This document shows, one piece after another, positions 27,037 through 34,147 of a DNA stretch of 64,000 nt. Position 1 is the stretch's first letter, and the number at the start of each line of letters is the position of its first letter. Under the pieces are notes generated by a model. That model worked only from the letters and a program-made list of their open reading frames with translations. It was not told where the DNA came from and ran no database searches. Source of the DNA: Acinetobacter pullicarnis (GTDB lineage: Bacteria > Pseudomonadota > Gammaproteobacteria > Pseudomonadales > Moraxellaceae); contig NZ_VCMZ01000003.1 in assembly GCF_006352475.1 (NCBI RefSeq), positions 70,948 to 134,947 of the forward strand. The letters run 5' to 3'. Position numbers and translations under genes: made by a program.

Positions 27037-27775
27037 AAACGAAGCGCAAGTCCGTTCGTGGCAATCATGCGTGATCGACGACATCATCCAGCAAACACCG
27101 AGTATCAAGAGCTTCTTCCTTCGGTTGAGCAAGCCGTTCGCGCACACCGCAGGTCAGCACGTCGATATCCGGCTGACCGCGCCCGACGGCTACAGTGCAA
27201 TGCGCAGCTACTCGATCGCGTCATCGGCAGTTTCGACCCCGATCGTCGAGATAGCTATCGAGCGCATGCCGGATGCCGAAGTTTCGCCGTTTTTTCACGA
27301 CATCGCGGCGATTGGTGACGAAATCGAAGTTCGCGGTCCGCTCGGTGGCCATTTCCTTTGGCCTGAGCCTGCCATAGATCCGGTTCTGTTGATCGGGGGA
27401 GGCTCCGGCCTCGTGCCGTTGATGGCAATGATCCGGCAGCGCCGCGCATTGGCCCAAGCCGTTCCGACAGCGTTGCTCCTGTCCGCACGAACCGCCGAGG
27501 ACGTTCTCTTCTCAGAAGAACTTCATTGCATCGAAATCAGCGATCCGGCGTTCGTCCTGGCGCTCGCGATTACGCGCGAGAAACCGGTTCGCGCATCGGA
27601 CTTTGCGCGACGGATCGACGGCATGATGGTCCAAGAAATTCTAACCAGGCTTCAGGGAAAGCCGACGCAAGTGTTCGTCTGCGGGTCTAACGGATTCGTC
27701 AACATCGCAACCGATAGCGCGCTGCTGGCGGGCTTGGACGCCTCCATCATCAAGACGGAGCGCTACGGGGGCTAG
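27029..27775 (+). CDS. Ferredoxin-NAD(P)H reductase-like flavoprotein
   Basis: The 248-aa protein from ATG 27029 has the FAD-binding beta-barrel motif MRSYSIASSA (R-x-Y-S), GPLGGHF, and the NAD(P)-binding LLIGGGSGLVPLMAMIRQRR with VFVCGSNGFV near the end. It lacks a 2Fe-2S domain. It probably feeds electrons from NAD(P)H to the overlapping molybdoenzyme. The family is related to those in xenobiotic reductases. Confidence 0.88.
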   Translation: MTENEAQVRSWQSCVIDDIIQQTPSIKSFFLRLSKPFAHTAGQHVDIRLTAPDGYSAMRSYSIASSAVSTPIVEIAIERMPDAEVSPFFHDIAAIGDEIEVRGPLGGHFLWPEPAIDPVLLIGGGSGLVPLMAMIRQRRALAQAVPTALLLSARTAEDVLFSEELHCIEISDPAFVLALAITREKPVRASDFARRIDGMMVQEILTRLQGKPTQVFVCGSNGFVNIATDSALLAGLDASIIKTERYGG

Positions 27776-28228
27776 CGGCGCGAGCTATCTCACGTCGCGC
27801 CGATCGTAGACGTGCGCCCTGGGAAGCTTTGGCGATCAACGTGAACCGTTTTGCCGAACACAGTCTTCGTACCCCCCGGCCTCTAGAACGCCTTCGCTCG
27901 CGATACCTGGCTCGACATCAAGCTCAATTTGAAAGTTCCTGCACTATCCGTCGTCCTGATATGCTCGACCAGCATGATGGGCGATTCGAGCGGGACCGCT
28001 TCCGTCCCAATCGAGGCTCGGTTACCTTAGAGCATCGGCTCGGCGCTACAGGAGGCGCGTGCGGCCTCTGCCTGGCGGTGAAAGCACTTTGGGCCATGTC
28101 GCCTGGATAGCGGCCAATCGTCAGCATCTGCTCCGATGTCGGCCAAGGTGCAGTCGCCATCTTTGAACGCCGCGAATTGGAGATCAACGCCATGACAGCG
28201 ATCCGCGTGCAACTGCCGGAGATGCAAT
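27776..28228. other. GC-rich intergenic, no convincing gene
   Basis: There are 450 bp without a recognisable product; the frame 27829-28110 has a TTG start and no domain. CCGGAG at 28216 serves the glutaredoxin start. Confidence 0.35.
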
Positions 28229-28501
28229 ATGACAACTGATGTATTGCTGTACACCACGAATTGGTGCCCGTTCTGCCGCCGAGCGAAGGCGCTCCTCAAG
28301 GAAAAGGGCGTGCGATGGAAGGAGCTCGATATTGAGGCGGATCCGGCTCACCGGCAGGCCATGGCGGAAGCGTCGGGGCGAAGCTCCGTGCCGCAGATCT
28401 TCATCAATGGCACCCTTATCGGTGGCTCCGATGAGCTATTCGCGCTCGATGTCAGAGGCGAGCTCGACAAACTTCTCGGGCGCAACCCGCCTGCCACCTG
28501 A
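28229..28501 (+). CDS. grxC: Glutaredoxin 3
   Basis: The 90-aa dithiol glutaredoxin has the redox motif WCPFCRRAKALL (Cys13/Cys16), cis-Pro SSVPQIFINGTLIGGSDE and the glutathione-binding GG-x-D. It uses glutathione, which the gor product at 9958 would regenerate. Ribosome site CCGGAG lies upstream. Confidence 0.93.
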   Translation: MTTDVLLYTTNWCPFCRRAKALLKEKGVRWKELDIEADPAHRQAMAEASGRSSVPQIFINGTLIGGSDELFALDVRGELDKLLGRNPPAT

Positions 28502-28568
28502 GGAGGTGCGGCTTGGGGCAGCCAGCCCGCGAGCCTTCGCCGGTTGATGAATACAAAAGGAGAGTCCG

Positions 28569-28850
28569 TTGGTCTCAGCCATCTGGAAAGACACTACTAT
28601 CGCCACAAGCGACGAAACAGTCATCGTCGAGGGAAATCACTACTTCCCACCGTCAGGAGTCGACCTGAGCCTGCTTGAGATGAGCCCGCACACATCTGTC
28701 TGTCCGATCAAAGGCGCCGCGCGCTTCTTTCATGTTCGCGCGGGTGACGCGCTCAACGTGAACGCCGCTTGGACCTATCCCGCCCCCACTCCGGATGCCG
28801 AGGGTATCCGGGATTACATCGCTTTCTGGAAAGGCGTGGACGTTGCCTAG
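28569..28850 (+). CDS. DUF427-family protein
   Basis: The TTG start at 28569 lies 6 bp after GGAGAG and no ATG precedes the conserved core. The 93-aa protein contains VIVEGNHYFPPSGVDLSLLE, TSVCPIKGAARFFHVRAG and WTYPAPTPDAEGIRDYIAFW, the typical DUF427 blocks. The family role is unknown; it is widespread in actinobacteria and alphaproteobacteria. Confidence 0.82.
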   Translation: MVSAIWKDTTIATSDETVIVEGNHYFPPSGVDLSLLEMSPHTSVCPIKGAARFFHVRAGDALNVNAAWTYPAPTPDAEGIRDYIAFWKGVDVA

Positions 28851-29019
28851 CAGACTGGACGGACGACTTCGCTGATAGCCATGCGGGCGCCGACATCTCA
28901 ATTATCCTGCCCACCCCGGGCCTCGTCGGCTGCAGGAATCTGCCCGGCACCTTAGCGCGACCCGGCACTGGCGGTCTCGCACCCGCCGCGCCTCTGTTCT
29001 ATCAATAAGGATGGATGAC

Positions 29020-29286
29020 ATGGAGCATTCCGAGTTCGATGCCGCTTTCGCGAAGCTTGCGGAGGGATACAGAGAAGGGACTTATGAAGGCCGGCGTTTC
29101 AGCTTGATCGTCCGGCGATCTGGGGACGGACGTCGCAACAGTCTGTTCGCCAGGGAGTTGGACGGGACTGACATTGTCAGCTTCAACCTCTTCCGCGTTA
29201 CATCAGATAGGACATTGTTGAAGCCGTGCGAAATGTCCGCCGAAAAGGTCGTAGCGTTCGTGCTGGAGTTCCGACCGGACACCTGA
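29020..29286 (+). CDS. Conserved hypothetical protein, 88 aa
   Basis: The ATG at 29020 has AAGGATGG at a suitable distance; an ATG at 29011 is also possible. The body reads FAKLAEGYREGTYEGRRFSL, DGRRNSLFARELDGTDIVSF, and KPCEMSAEKVVAFVLEF. It looks like a small alpha/beta protein known from high-GC proteobacteria; function unknown. Confidence 0.6.
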   Translation: MEHSEFDAAFAKLAEGYREGTYEGRRFSLIVRRSGDGRRNSLFARELDGTDIVSFNLFRVTSDRTLLKPCEMSAEKVVAFVLEFRPDT

Positions 29287-29467
29287 CGGGCAGAAGAAGA
29301 TCCCGGCCAACCGGCGCGCCTGCGACGGCCGGCTATCTAAGGCTGCGCAAGCCTATAGCCGCAGCTCATTGCACTTCGTCTGGCGAGGAATTCAACATCG
29401 ATACGTCGCCATCCGCGGGGATATCGGTACAGGCGCCCGTGTAAGCCAGATTGAGAAATCCTAAGCG

Positions 29468-29597
29468 ATGACTAACACCAATGACGCCACCCTTCCGACA
29501 CATTCTATTCTTGAGGAATGCACAGCGATGGCTGTCGTCAACGCTCTGAAGATTATTCTGAAGAACAGCTACGCGATCTACCTTAAGACAAAAAATG
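29468..29597 (+). pseudogene. Dps-like protein, N-terminal fragment
   Basis: The frame starts MTNTNDATLPTHSILEECTA. The segment ALKIILKNSYAIYLKTKN resembles the first helix of Dps (L-x-Y-x-L-Y-L-K-T-x-N-x-H-W). The matching H-W-N-V-x-G-P does not follow; from about 29598 the frame is unrelated. Probably a truncated ferritin-like DNA-protection gene at the island's end. Confidence 0.5.
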
Positions 29598-29794
29598 CCA
29601 CTCGGGCGCATCCCGCCCCTACTTCAGGGACTTTCACTTGCTTCTCGCTCTGTCACTCACAGCATCGGCACGCCCATGACGCATGGTATCCAGGCCTCAT
29701 AATTTTCCCATATAACCTTCTTGTCTTTTGCGCACCCAGAAAGACTCGAGGCTTTAACTGGACAGATGAGCCCTCGAGGGTAGTGTTCACCTGA

Positions 29795-30146
29795 TTGGCT
29801 TTCTCATATCTGATGTTGATTCGCACAGTGTGCCAACCAGGTGATAGTTTCAAAAAACCTGCGCTTCAGAGCGAATTAGACGATCTTCGATAAGAGCGAT
29901 CCGCCTCAAAATCCAAAACATCTAACATTGTCCTAGAGCCATATTTGTACCTAGTACTATGGCGCTCCCATTAACACATTTGATGATGCACAGAAAACTT
30001 AGCTCATGATAGCTTTCAGCTAACAGCTATTCGGAAGCCCGAAAGGATTCAACCGTTTAAGCGTGAACCGTCGATTATAAATACTTTCGTAAGTTAGCTT
30101 TAAAGGACGCTTTTAGTCCTTGTAAATACGCATTACGACTCCACAG
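29795..30146. other. Intergenic, transition from high-GC to low-GC DNA
   Basis: No gene is seen. The high-GC island fades out here into AT-richer DNA that precedes sdhC. No sdhD start follows sdhC on the minus strand, so the piece was cut soon after sdhC. Confidence 0.4.
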
Positions 30147-30521
30147 CTACCAAATCCATACGGCGCCAGCAACCATTAAAACACCCGACACTACTAAAAC
30201 AATAGTAGAGGCGCGATTGCTGCCTTTCAAAGTATGACCAACACCCACATCCATAACTAGGTGTCGAATTCCGGCTACGAGATGATAAATAAATGAAGAG
30301 TATACCAACCAGAAACTAACTTTGCCGAAAGGTGAAGAAAAAATCTCCTTGACTTCATTAAAACCCTTTTCTGACTCCAACGATTTGCTCAGCATATACA
30401 GTATCAGTCCCAGAAAAATAAAGAGCATAATTCCTGAAATCCGGTGCAGAATCGATGTAAGCGCCGTGAGAGGAAGCTGAATGGTTCGAATATCAAGATT
30501 AACCGGCCGCTTTTTATTCAT
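30147..30521 (-). CDS. sdhC: Succinate dehydrogenase cytochrome b556 subunit
   Basis: ATG 30521 has GGAGTC upstream and gives 124 aa. MNKKRPVNLDIRTIQLPLTA, then LTSILHRISGIMLFIFLGLI carries the SdhC signature S-I-L-H-R-x-S-G. A second block YHLVAGIRHLVMDVG contains the haem-ligand His, and three membrane helices are visible. SdhC anchors succinate dehydrogenase and binds quinone. No sdhD, sdhA or sdhB follows, so this is a displaced chromosomal piece, likely from a gammaproteobacterium. Confidence 0.88.
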   Translation of the reverse strand: MNKKRPVNLDIRTIQLPLTALTSILHRISGIMLFIFLGLILYMLSKSLESEKGFNEVKEIFSSPFGKVSFWLVYSSFIYHLVAGIRHLVMDVGVGHTLKGSNRASTIVLVVSGVLMVAGAVWIW

Positions 30522-30590
30522 TTTGACTCCAGTCAACAATTCTAGTGGGGGATTTCAGTTTTCGATCTCATTCATCATAGCAGCTGTAAC

Positions 30591-30774
30591 AAAAATAAAG
30601 AAGCATGGACGACTCTCAATGAGTTTATTTCGCTATGGTTTAGACTATGTTCAAATGGCGATTCAGCGTTTAATTGGTTTTGGGAAAAAAGAAGAGTTTA
30701 AGGAAATTTTGGCAATTTTAAGAAGGCAGAATCCTGATAGGATAAGGGTTCTGTGAAATTTGTCGTGTACAGAG
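30591..30774 (+). mobile_element. ISAba1 remnant (tnp 3' end), inverted
   Basis: The final 184 bp of ISAba1 are present: the transposase C-terminus (AIKIKKHGRLSMSLF-like to NPDRIRVL) and the terminal repeat ending GTACAGAG at 30774. The orientation is opposite to the copy at 8033-9212. The inner part is deleted up to AAAAATAAAG at 30591. It is the right arm of the composite structure. Confidence 0.92.
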
Positions 30775-30783
30775 AAATTCGGA
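30775..30783. repeat. 9-bp target duplication AAATTCGGA, right copy
   Basis: It is identical to 8024-8032 and directly abuts the ISAba1 terminus. Confidence 0.9.
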
Positions 30784-31215
30784 AATTAATTGGAATATTT
30801 TGACCATTCTGATCTGTCGCATACAAGGTAATGAGATTAATACCCTTGACGGATCGGTGGTGTTTGCCTGACCAAAAATAGCTAACCAAGTCCATATGTT
30901 GACTATAGGGTTTATCTAAAACAGTATCATCAATACTGACTATAAGTTTATTATTATCAATATGTTGAATTGCTTCTTGATATAGGTCGTGAGGTGTGTA
31001 GTCTTCACGTTCTAGAAAGCGATTTACACTATCATGCGAGATGTTATAAGTCTCGGCAAGTTGTGTGCAGCTAATAGAGTTCGGTTCTGTCATGAGAAAG
31101 CCCATATAAATGGGTAATGTACAAGTTGCTGTAGAAGCATGTTTAATTCGTCTGATCACAGATACTTTATAAAGTATTTTAATACTTTTTTGAATCCGTC
31201 AATGCGTAAGTCCTA
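30784..31215 (-). mobile_element. ISAba11-like element, 5' part
   Basis: This is the other half of the split element. The coding part to 31159 starts MIRRIKHASTATCTLPIYMG and contains SIDDTVLDKPYSQHMDLVSY (first Asp) and GINLITLYATD. It joins in frame to 8032. The terminal repeat TGCGTAAGTCCTA ends at 31215, followed by TTAAT, the same 5 bases as at 7358-7362. Confidence 0.8.
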
Positions 31216-31319
31216 TTAATCTAATAGAAATCATCTTCTATCGGCTTTTGCTAAATTGGAAAACATTAGCGAACAGCTGCAGAGAGTTTTAGCTAGTCAT
31301 AATTCATAAAAAATATCGA

Positions 31320-31369
31320 TTGTGTACTGTACTGTAATGTACTAAAATACGATACAGTACAGTACACAA
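31320..31369. promoter_or_regulatory. Operator-like perfect inverted repeat before kfrA
   Basis: Two 17-bp arms, TTGTGTACTGTACTGTA (31320-31336) and its exact complement (31353-31369), are separated by 16 bp. It lies 14 bp before the kfrA start. KfrA proteins repress their own promoter by binding long inverted repeats, so autoregulation is likely. Confidence 0.8.
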
Positions 31370-31383
31370 TAGAAAGTAAACCC

Positions 31384-31941
31384 ATGGCAATCACTAAATC
31401 AGATGTGGCAAAAGCCATCGAATCCCTTGCAGCACAAGGCTCAAACCCAACTAACGATAATATCCTTGCGGTTCTTGGTAGCGGCTCAAAGACCACTATC
31501 AACAAATACCGCAAAGAGATCCTTGAAGAGCAACTGGCGGCAGCCGTTACTACGGCAAAAACTCTGAAAGATGCGGAACTTGTTACCGTGTCACAAGTCA
31601 TTGCAACCCTATTGCAAGAACGGATTGATGCAGTACAAGGCGGATATGCGGAAACAGTGCAACAACTGGAAAAGCAGCTTGCAGATACCACAGAAAAACT
31701 GGAACAGGTGCAAATCAAACTTGATGAACAGATCAAACAAACTGATGACACCACCGACAAGCTGAAAGTCGCTCTTGCTAGTACAGATAAGGCAAAAGAA
31801 GACTACAACGCCTTGCAAGCCAAATATGAACAGCTACTCGAAAAATCAGGCTCGATCAAATATGTGGAATCACAACTCACTAATGCAAATGCACGGATAG
31901 CTGAATTAGAAAAACAGATTACAATGCAAAAAGACAAGTAA
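31384..31941 (+). CDS. kfrA: KfrA-type DNA-binding protein
   Basis: The 185-aa protein has an N-terminal KfrA_N domain (ITKSDVAKAIESLAAQGSNP; LAVLGSGSKTTINKYRKEIL) and a long coiled coil (residues about 75-185; TVQQLEKQLADTTEKLEQVQ, LTNANARIAELEKQI). KfrA on IncP and other plasmids is an autorepressor and a filament-forming stability factor. This one is shorter than RK2 KfrA (about 300 aa). The operator lies just upstream. Confidence 0.88.
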   Translation: MAITKSDVAKAIESLAAQGSNPTNDNILAVLGSGSKTTINKYRKEILEEQLAAAVTTAKTLKDAELVTVSQVIATLLQERIDAVQGGYAETVQQLEKQLADTTEKLEQVQIKLDEQIKQTDDTTDKLKVALASTDKAKEDYNALQAKYEQLLEKSGSIKYVESQLTNANARIAELEKQITMQKDK

Positions 31942-32023
31942 CTGACGATGAAGGCTGACATGCTCCCCATTAAATCACTGGTTTAGTACGGAGTATGTCA
32001 ACGCTCTTTGGGGGTTACATCAT

Positions 32024-32314
32024 TCAAATTGCTAATTCGCTATGACTGCCTAAGCGAACTAATTTCAAAATTAGTAGTTCACCTTCTTCTGTTTTCTTAT
32101 AGATTAAAACGAGATCAGGTTTGATATGGCAATCACGATGACCTACCCAATTACTGACCAAAGCATGGTCACGATACTTTTCAGGCAAGGCTTCATCAGC
32201 TTGCAATAATTCTAAAACAGTTTGTAGTTCAGCATCTAATGTATTTCGATGCTGCCCTTTTTTCTCACGTTTATAGTCTTTCTTGAATGCTGATGTGTAC
32301 TTAATCGTCCGCAT
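32024..32314 (-). CDS. YafQ/RelE-family mRNA-interferase toxin
   Basis: The 96-aa basic protein has MRTIKYTSAFKKDYKREKKG, DHALVSNWVGHRDCHIKPDL and VLIYKKTEEGELLILKLVRL, then GSHSELAI. The H-R-x-C-H-I-x-P-D-L-x-L-I-Y motif and the C-terminal R-x-G-S-H are those of YafQ toxins. YafQ cuts mRNA on the ribosome. It overlaps the antitoxin by 14 bp. Confidence 0.92.
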   Translation of the reverse strand: MRTIKYTSAFKKDYKREKKGQHRNTLDAELQTVLELLQADEALPEKYRDHALVSNWVGHRDCHIKPDLVLIYKKTEEGELLILKLVRLGSHSELAI

Positions 32315-32561
32315 TTAGATCAGCCATCAAATCTTTAACAGAAGTGAAGCTCTTTGCTTTGCTTAGATCTTCTTCCATTGCAGCAATGGTTTCAGGATTG
32401 GGCTGCCAAATTTCAAAAGGCAGAGCCTTTTCTTTCGCTATCTTGGTTAACAGCAAGCGAACTGCATCTGAGACAGTTAAGCCCATTGTTGCAAGAACTT
32501 CTGTTGCTTCATGCTTAATGTTTTCGTTAATGCGAGTAGTGACTAGTGCATTTGAAGCCAT
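32301..32561 (-). CDS. RelB/DinJ-family antitoxin
   Basis: The 86-aa protein contains VTTRINENIKHEATEVLATM, then GLTVSDAVRLLLTKIAKEKA, the ribbon-helix-helix of RelB/DinJ. The C-terminal part (IAAMEEDLSKAKSFTSVKDL) wraps the toxin. It lies upstream of yafQ as usual. Confidence 0.92.
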   Translation of the reverse strand: MASNALVTTRINENIKHEATEVLATMGLTVSDAVRLLLTKIAKEKALPFEIWQPNPETIAAMEEDLSKAKSFTSVKDLMADLNADD

Positions 32562-32574
32562 GTTAAGCTCCTAT

Positions 32575-32591
32575 GATTAACATTGTTAATC
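32575..32591. promoter_or_regulatory. Operator palindrome of relB-yafQ
   Basis: GATTAACA-T-TGTTAATC, a perfect 8+1+8 palindrome 14 bp upstream of the antitoxin start, fits a RelB-type repressor target. Confidence 0.7.
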
Positions 32592-32620
32592 ACACTATAT
32601 TCTTAGATGAAGAAAAGTTC

Positions 32621-32648
32621 AATTCGTATAACCGCCATTATGTTAAAT
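32621..32648 (+). other. pdif site (XerC/XerD orientation)
   Basis: AATTCGTATAA (32621-32631), spacer CCGCCA, TTATGTTAAAT (32638-32648). It closes the relB-yafQ module on the right. Confidence 0.85.
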
Positions 32649-32683
32649 GGATGGTGAATTGGTGGAAAATTCCTGTTTTTATA

Positions 32684-32711
32684 ATTGCGAATAAGAGTTT
32701 TTATGTTAAAT
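32684..32711 (+). other. Second pdif-like site, tandem
   Basis: ATTGCGAATAA (32684-32694), spacer GAGTTT, TTATGTTAAAT (32701-32711). It has the same orientation as the site 63 bp upstream. The XerC arm is divergent, but the XerD arm is identical. Confidence 0.65.
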
Positions 32712-32748
32712 CATAATCCTAATGTATTAGTGTAATAAAATCTTATAG

Positions 32749-33348
32749 TTAATAATTATCTAATAAATCAATTAGATGTGCTTTTATGTTAGTCCATTCA
32801 CTTTTGATAATACTGTACATTACGGTATCTCGAGTTGTACCATCTTTACGTAAAGCATGACCTCTAATTATCCCATCCTTTTTTGCGCCCAATCTTTCAA
32901 TTGCTCGCTGACTTTTAATATTAAAAATATCAGTGCGAAGTCCAACCGTCTCAATATTTAACTGTTCAAAAGCAAATTGTAGTAATAGCAACTTACATGT
33001 CGTATTGACATGCGTACGCTGCACTGATTTTGCATACCAGGTATAACCTATTTCTAAGCGTTTCACGTTCAAAAGAACATCATGATAACTAGTTGTACCT
33101 AGAATTTTCCCAGAGTTTTCTTCAATGACAACAAATGGATAACGTGTACCTTCCTGTTTTTGTATTAGAGCTGTTTCAATATATTGATGAACCTCAGAAT
33201 AATGTGGTGTTGATGTCACTCTTAACTTCCATAGCTGACCATCTTTACATGCTTCCATAAGCCCACTTTCATGTTCAAAAGATAAGGGAATTAAACGGAT
33301 ATTACTTTTATTCAAAACAACATGATCAAATAATTCTAATTCTTTCAC
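32749..33348 (-). CDS. GNAT-family acetyltransferase (RimJ/RimL type)
   Basis: The 199-aa protein starts at GTG 33348. NIRLIPLSFEHESGLMEACK, GKILGTTSYHDVLLNVKRLE, then IGYTWYAKSVQRTHVNTTCK and TDIFNIKSQRAIERLGAKKD, follows the RimL fold: the acetyl-CoA site and the N-x-x-S-x-R-A-I-E-x-x-G motif are visible. The substrate is unknown. It fills a pdif module alone (32711 to 33413), so it is a candidate accessory gene spread by Xer recombination. Confidence 0.88.
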   Translation of the reverse strand: MKELELFDHVVLNKSNIRLIPLSFEHESGLMEACKDGQLWKLRVTSTPHYSEVHQYIETALIQKQEGTRYPFVVIEENSGKILGTTSYHDVLLNVKRLEIGYTWYAKSVQRTHVNTTCKLLLLQFAFEQLNIETVGLRTDIFNIKSQRAIERLGAKKDGIIRGHALRKDGTTRDTVMYSIIKSEWTNIKAHLIDLLDNY

Positions 33349-33412
33349 AATACTTTCCCTTTACGACATTTGAGCTGAATACAAGTGGTTCTATTGAGTT
33401 AATAATTTCTAA

Positions 33413-33440
33413 AATTAACATAATACACCTTATACGAAAT
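33413..33440 (-). other. pdif site (XerD/XerC orientation)
   Basis: AATTAACATAA (33413-33423), spacer TACACC, TTATACGAAAT (33430-33440). It is very close to the consensus. Confidence 0.9.
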
Positions 33441-33472
33441 AAAAAATGGGAGCCTTAAGCTCCCATTTTTTA
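33441..33472. terminator. Terminator after the HigA-like gene
   Basis: AAAAAATGGGAGCTT-type stem: ATGGGAGCC-TTAA-GCTCCCATTTTTT, A/T-runs on both sides. Confidence 0.8.
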
Positions 33473-33482
33473 AGTAATTTTT

Positions 33483-33755
33483 TCAAATAAGGCTTGGGTG
33501 AGCATCTAAAATTCGAATCAATGTAGCTGCTGGTCCAGTTGGATAGCGTCGTCCCTGTTCCCAATTTTGCAGGGTACGGGGGCTAATATGTAGACGTGCA
33601 GCAAATTCATTTTGGCTCAAGCCGGTTTTTTCACGTACTTCTTTAATATCAGGCAATTCGAGTTCTGTAACTCGGCTTGCTTTAACTTCTTTACGTTTGA
33701 TGGCTCCAGCTTCTTTGATTGAAGCAACCAAGTCATCAAATAAGTTGTTATCCAT
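33483..33755 (-). CDS. HigA/NadS-like antitoxin (XRE)
   Basis: The 90-aa protein with HTH_3 contains LPDIKEVREKTGLSQNEFAA, then RLHISPRTLQNWEQGRRYPT, a helix-turn-helix of the HigA/NadS type with the W-E-Q-G-R-R motif. It is downstream of the toxin with an 8-bp overlap (toxin-first order). Confidence 0.9.
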   Translation of the reverse strand: MDNNLFDDLVASIKEAGAIKRKEVKASRVTELELPDIKEVREKTGLSQNEFAARLHISPRTLQNWEQGRRYPTGPAATLIRILDAHPSLI

Positions 33756-34067
33756 GAAATTGCTCCTTCACGAGTTGGCGCAGAATGGCGGTTTCCTTAT
33801 CTGTTAAATTATCTTTTACTGATTTTGGATAAGCCACTAAGAAAAAGATCTGATCATCCTCGGTGACCCAATAATAAATCACCCGTATCCCACCACTTTT
33901 CCCTTTGTTACCTTGAGCACAACGTACTTTGCGAATACCACCGCCATTCTTGATTAGGTCACCTCTATCAGGCTGTACCAAAAGATCTTGCTGAAGTTGA
34001 CGATATTCCTCAGAGATACAAGGTCTTTAATTTGCTTGGTAAAGATGCTGGTTTCAATAAATAACAT
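33748..34067 (-). pseudogene. HigB/RelE-like toxin, frameshifted near its start
   Basis: From ATG 34067 the frame reads MLFIETSIFTKQIKDLVS, then a base loss around 34009-34016 (TCTCTGAGG) throws it out. The rest, EEYRQLQQDLLVQPDRGDLI and KNGGGIRKVRCAQGNKGKSG, then RVIYYW and VAYPKSVKDNLT, is in the next frame and has an internal ATG at 33981. R-K-V-R and the Y-Y-W block are the catalytic surface of this family. The toxin is therefore probably not made in full form. Confidence 0.75.
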
Positions 34068-34117
34068 GGACTCTTTATACGTCAATGGCGTATTTGAATT
34101 TTAGCAGTTTCCATAAC

Positions 34118-34141
34118 AAAAAACGAGAGCTGGTAGCTCTC
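34118..34141 (-). terminator. Hairpin with T-run on minus strand
   Basis: GAGAGC-TACCA-GCTCTC followed by GTTTTTT on the minus strand. It lies upstream of the toxin gene, just beside the IS target duplication, and could stop transcription coming from the IS. Confidence 0.55.
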
Positions 34142-34147
34142 TCTCTC

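Larger units (their letters stand above)
8033..30774. mobile_element. ISAba1-bounded composite transposon, 22.7 kb
   Basis: The left boundary is an intact ISAba1 and the right boundary a truncated ISAba1 in inverse orientation. Both expose the same (tnp 3') terminus outward, and identical AAATTCGGA lies outside each. This is what transposition of the whole unit into the ISAba11-like transposase would leave. Cargo: gor, a cysB-like fragment, an RP4-like mobilisation module with oriT, an IS21 element, a high-GC redox/repair island and sdhC. The inner end of the right ISAba1 is deleted, but its outer terminus is complete. Confidence 0.8.

Noticed and set aside
27829..28110. 93-codon frame before grxC
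   Set aside because: TTG start without ribosome site and no family features.
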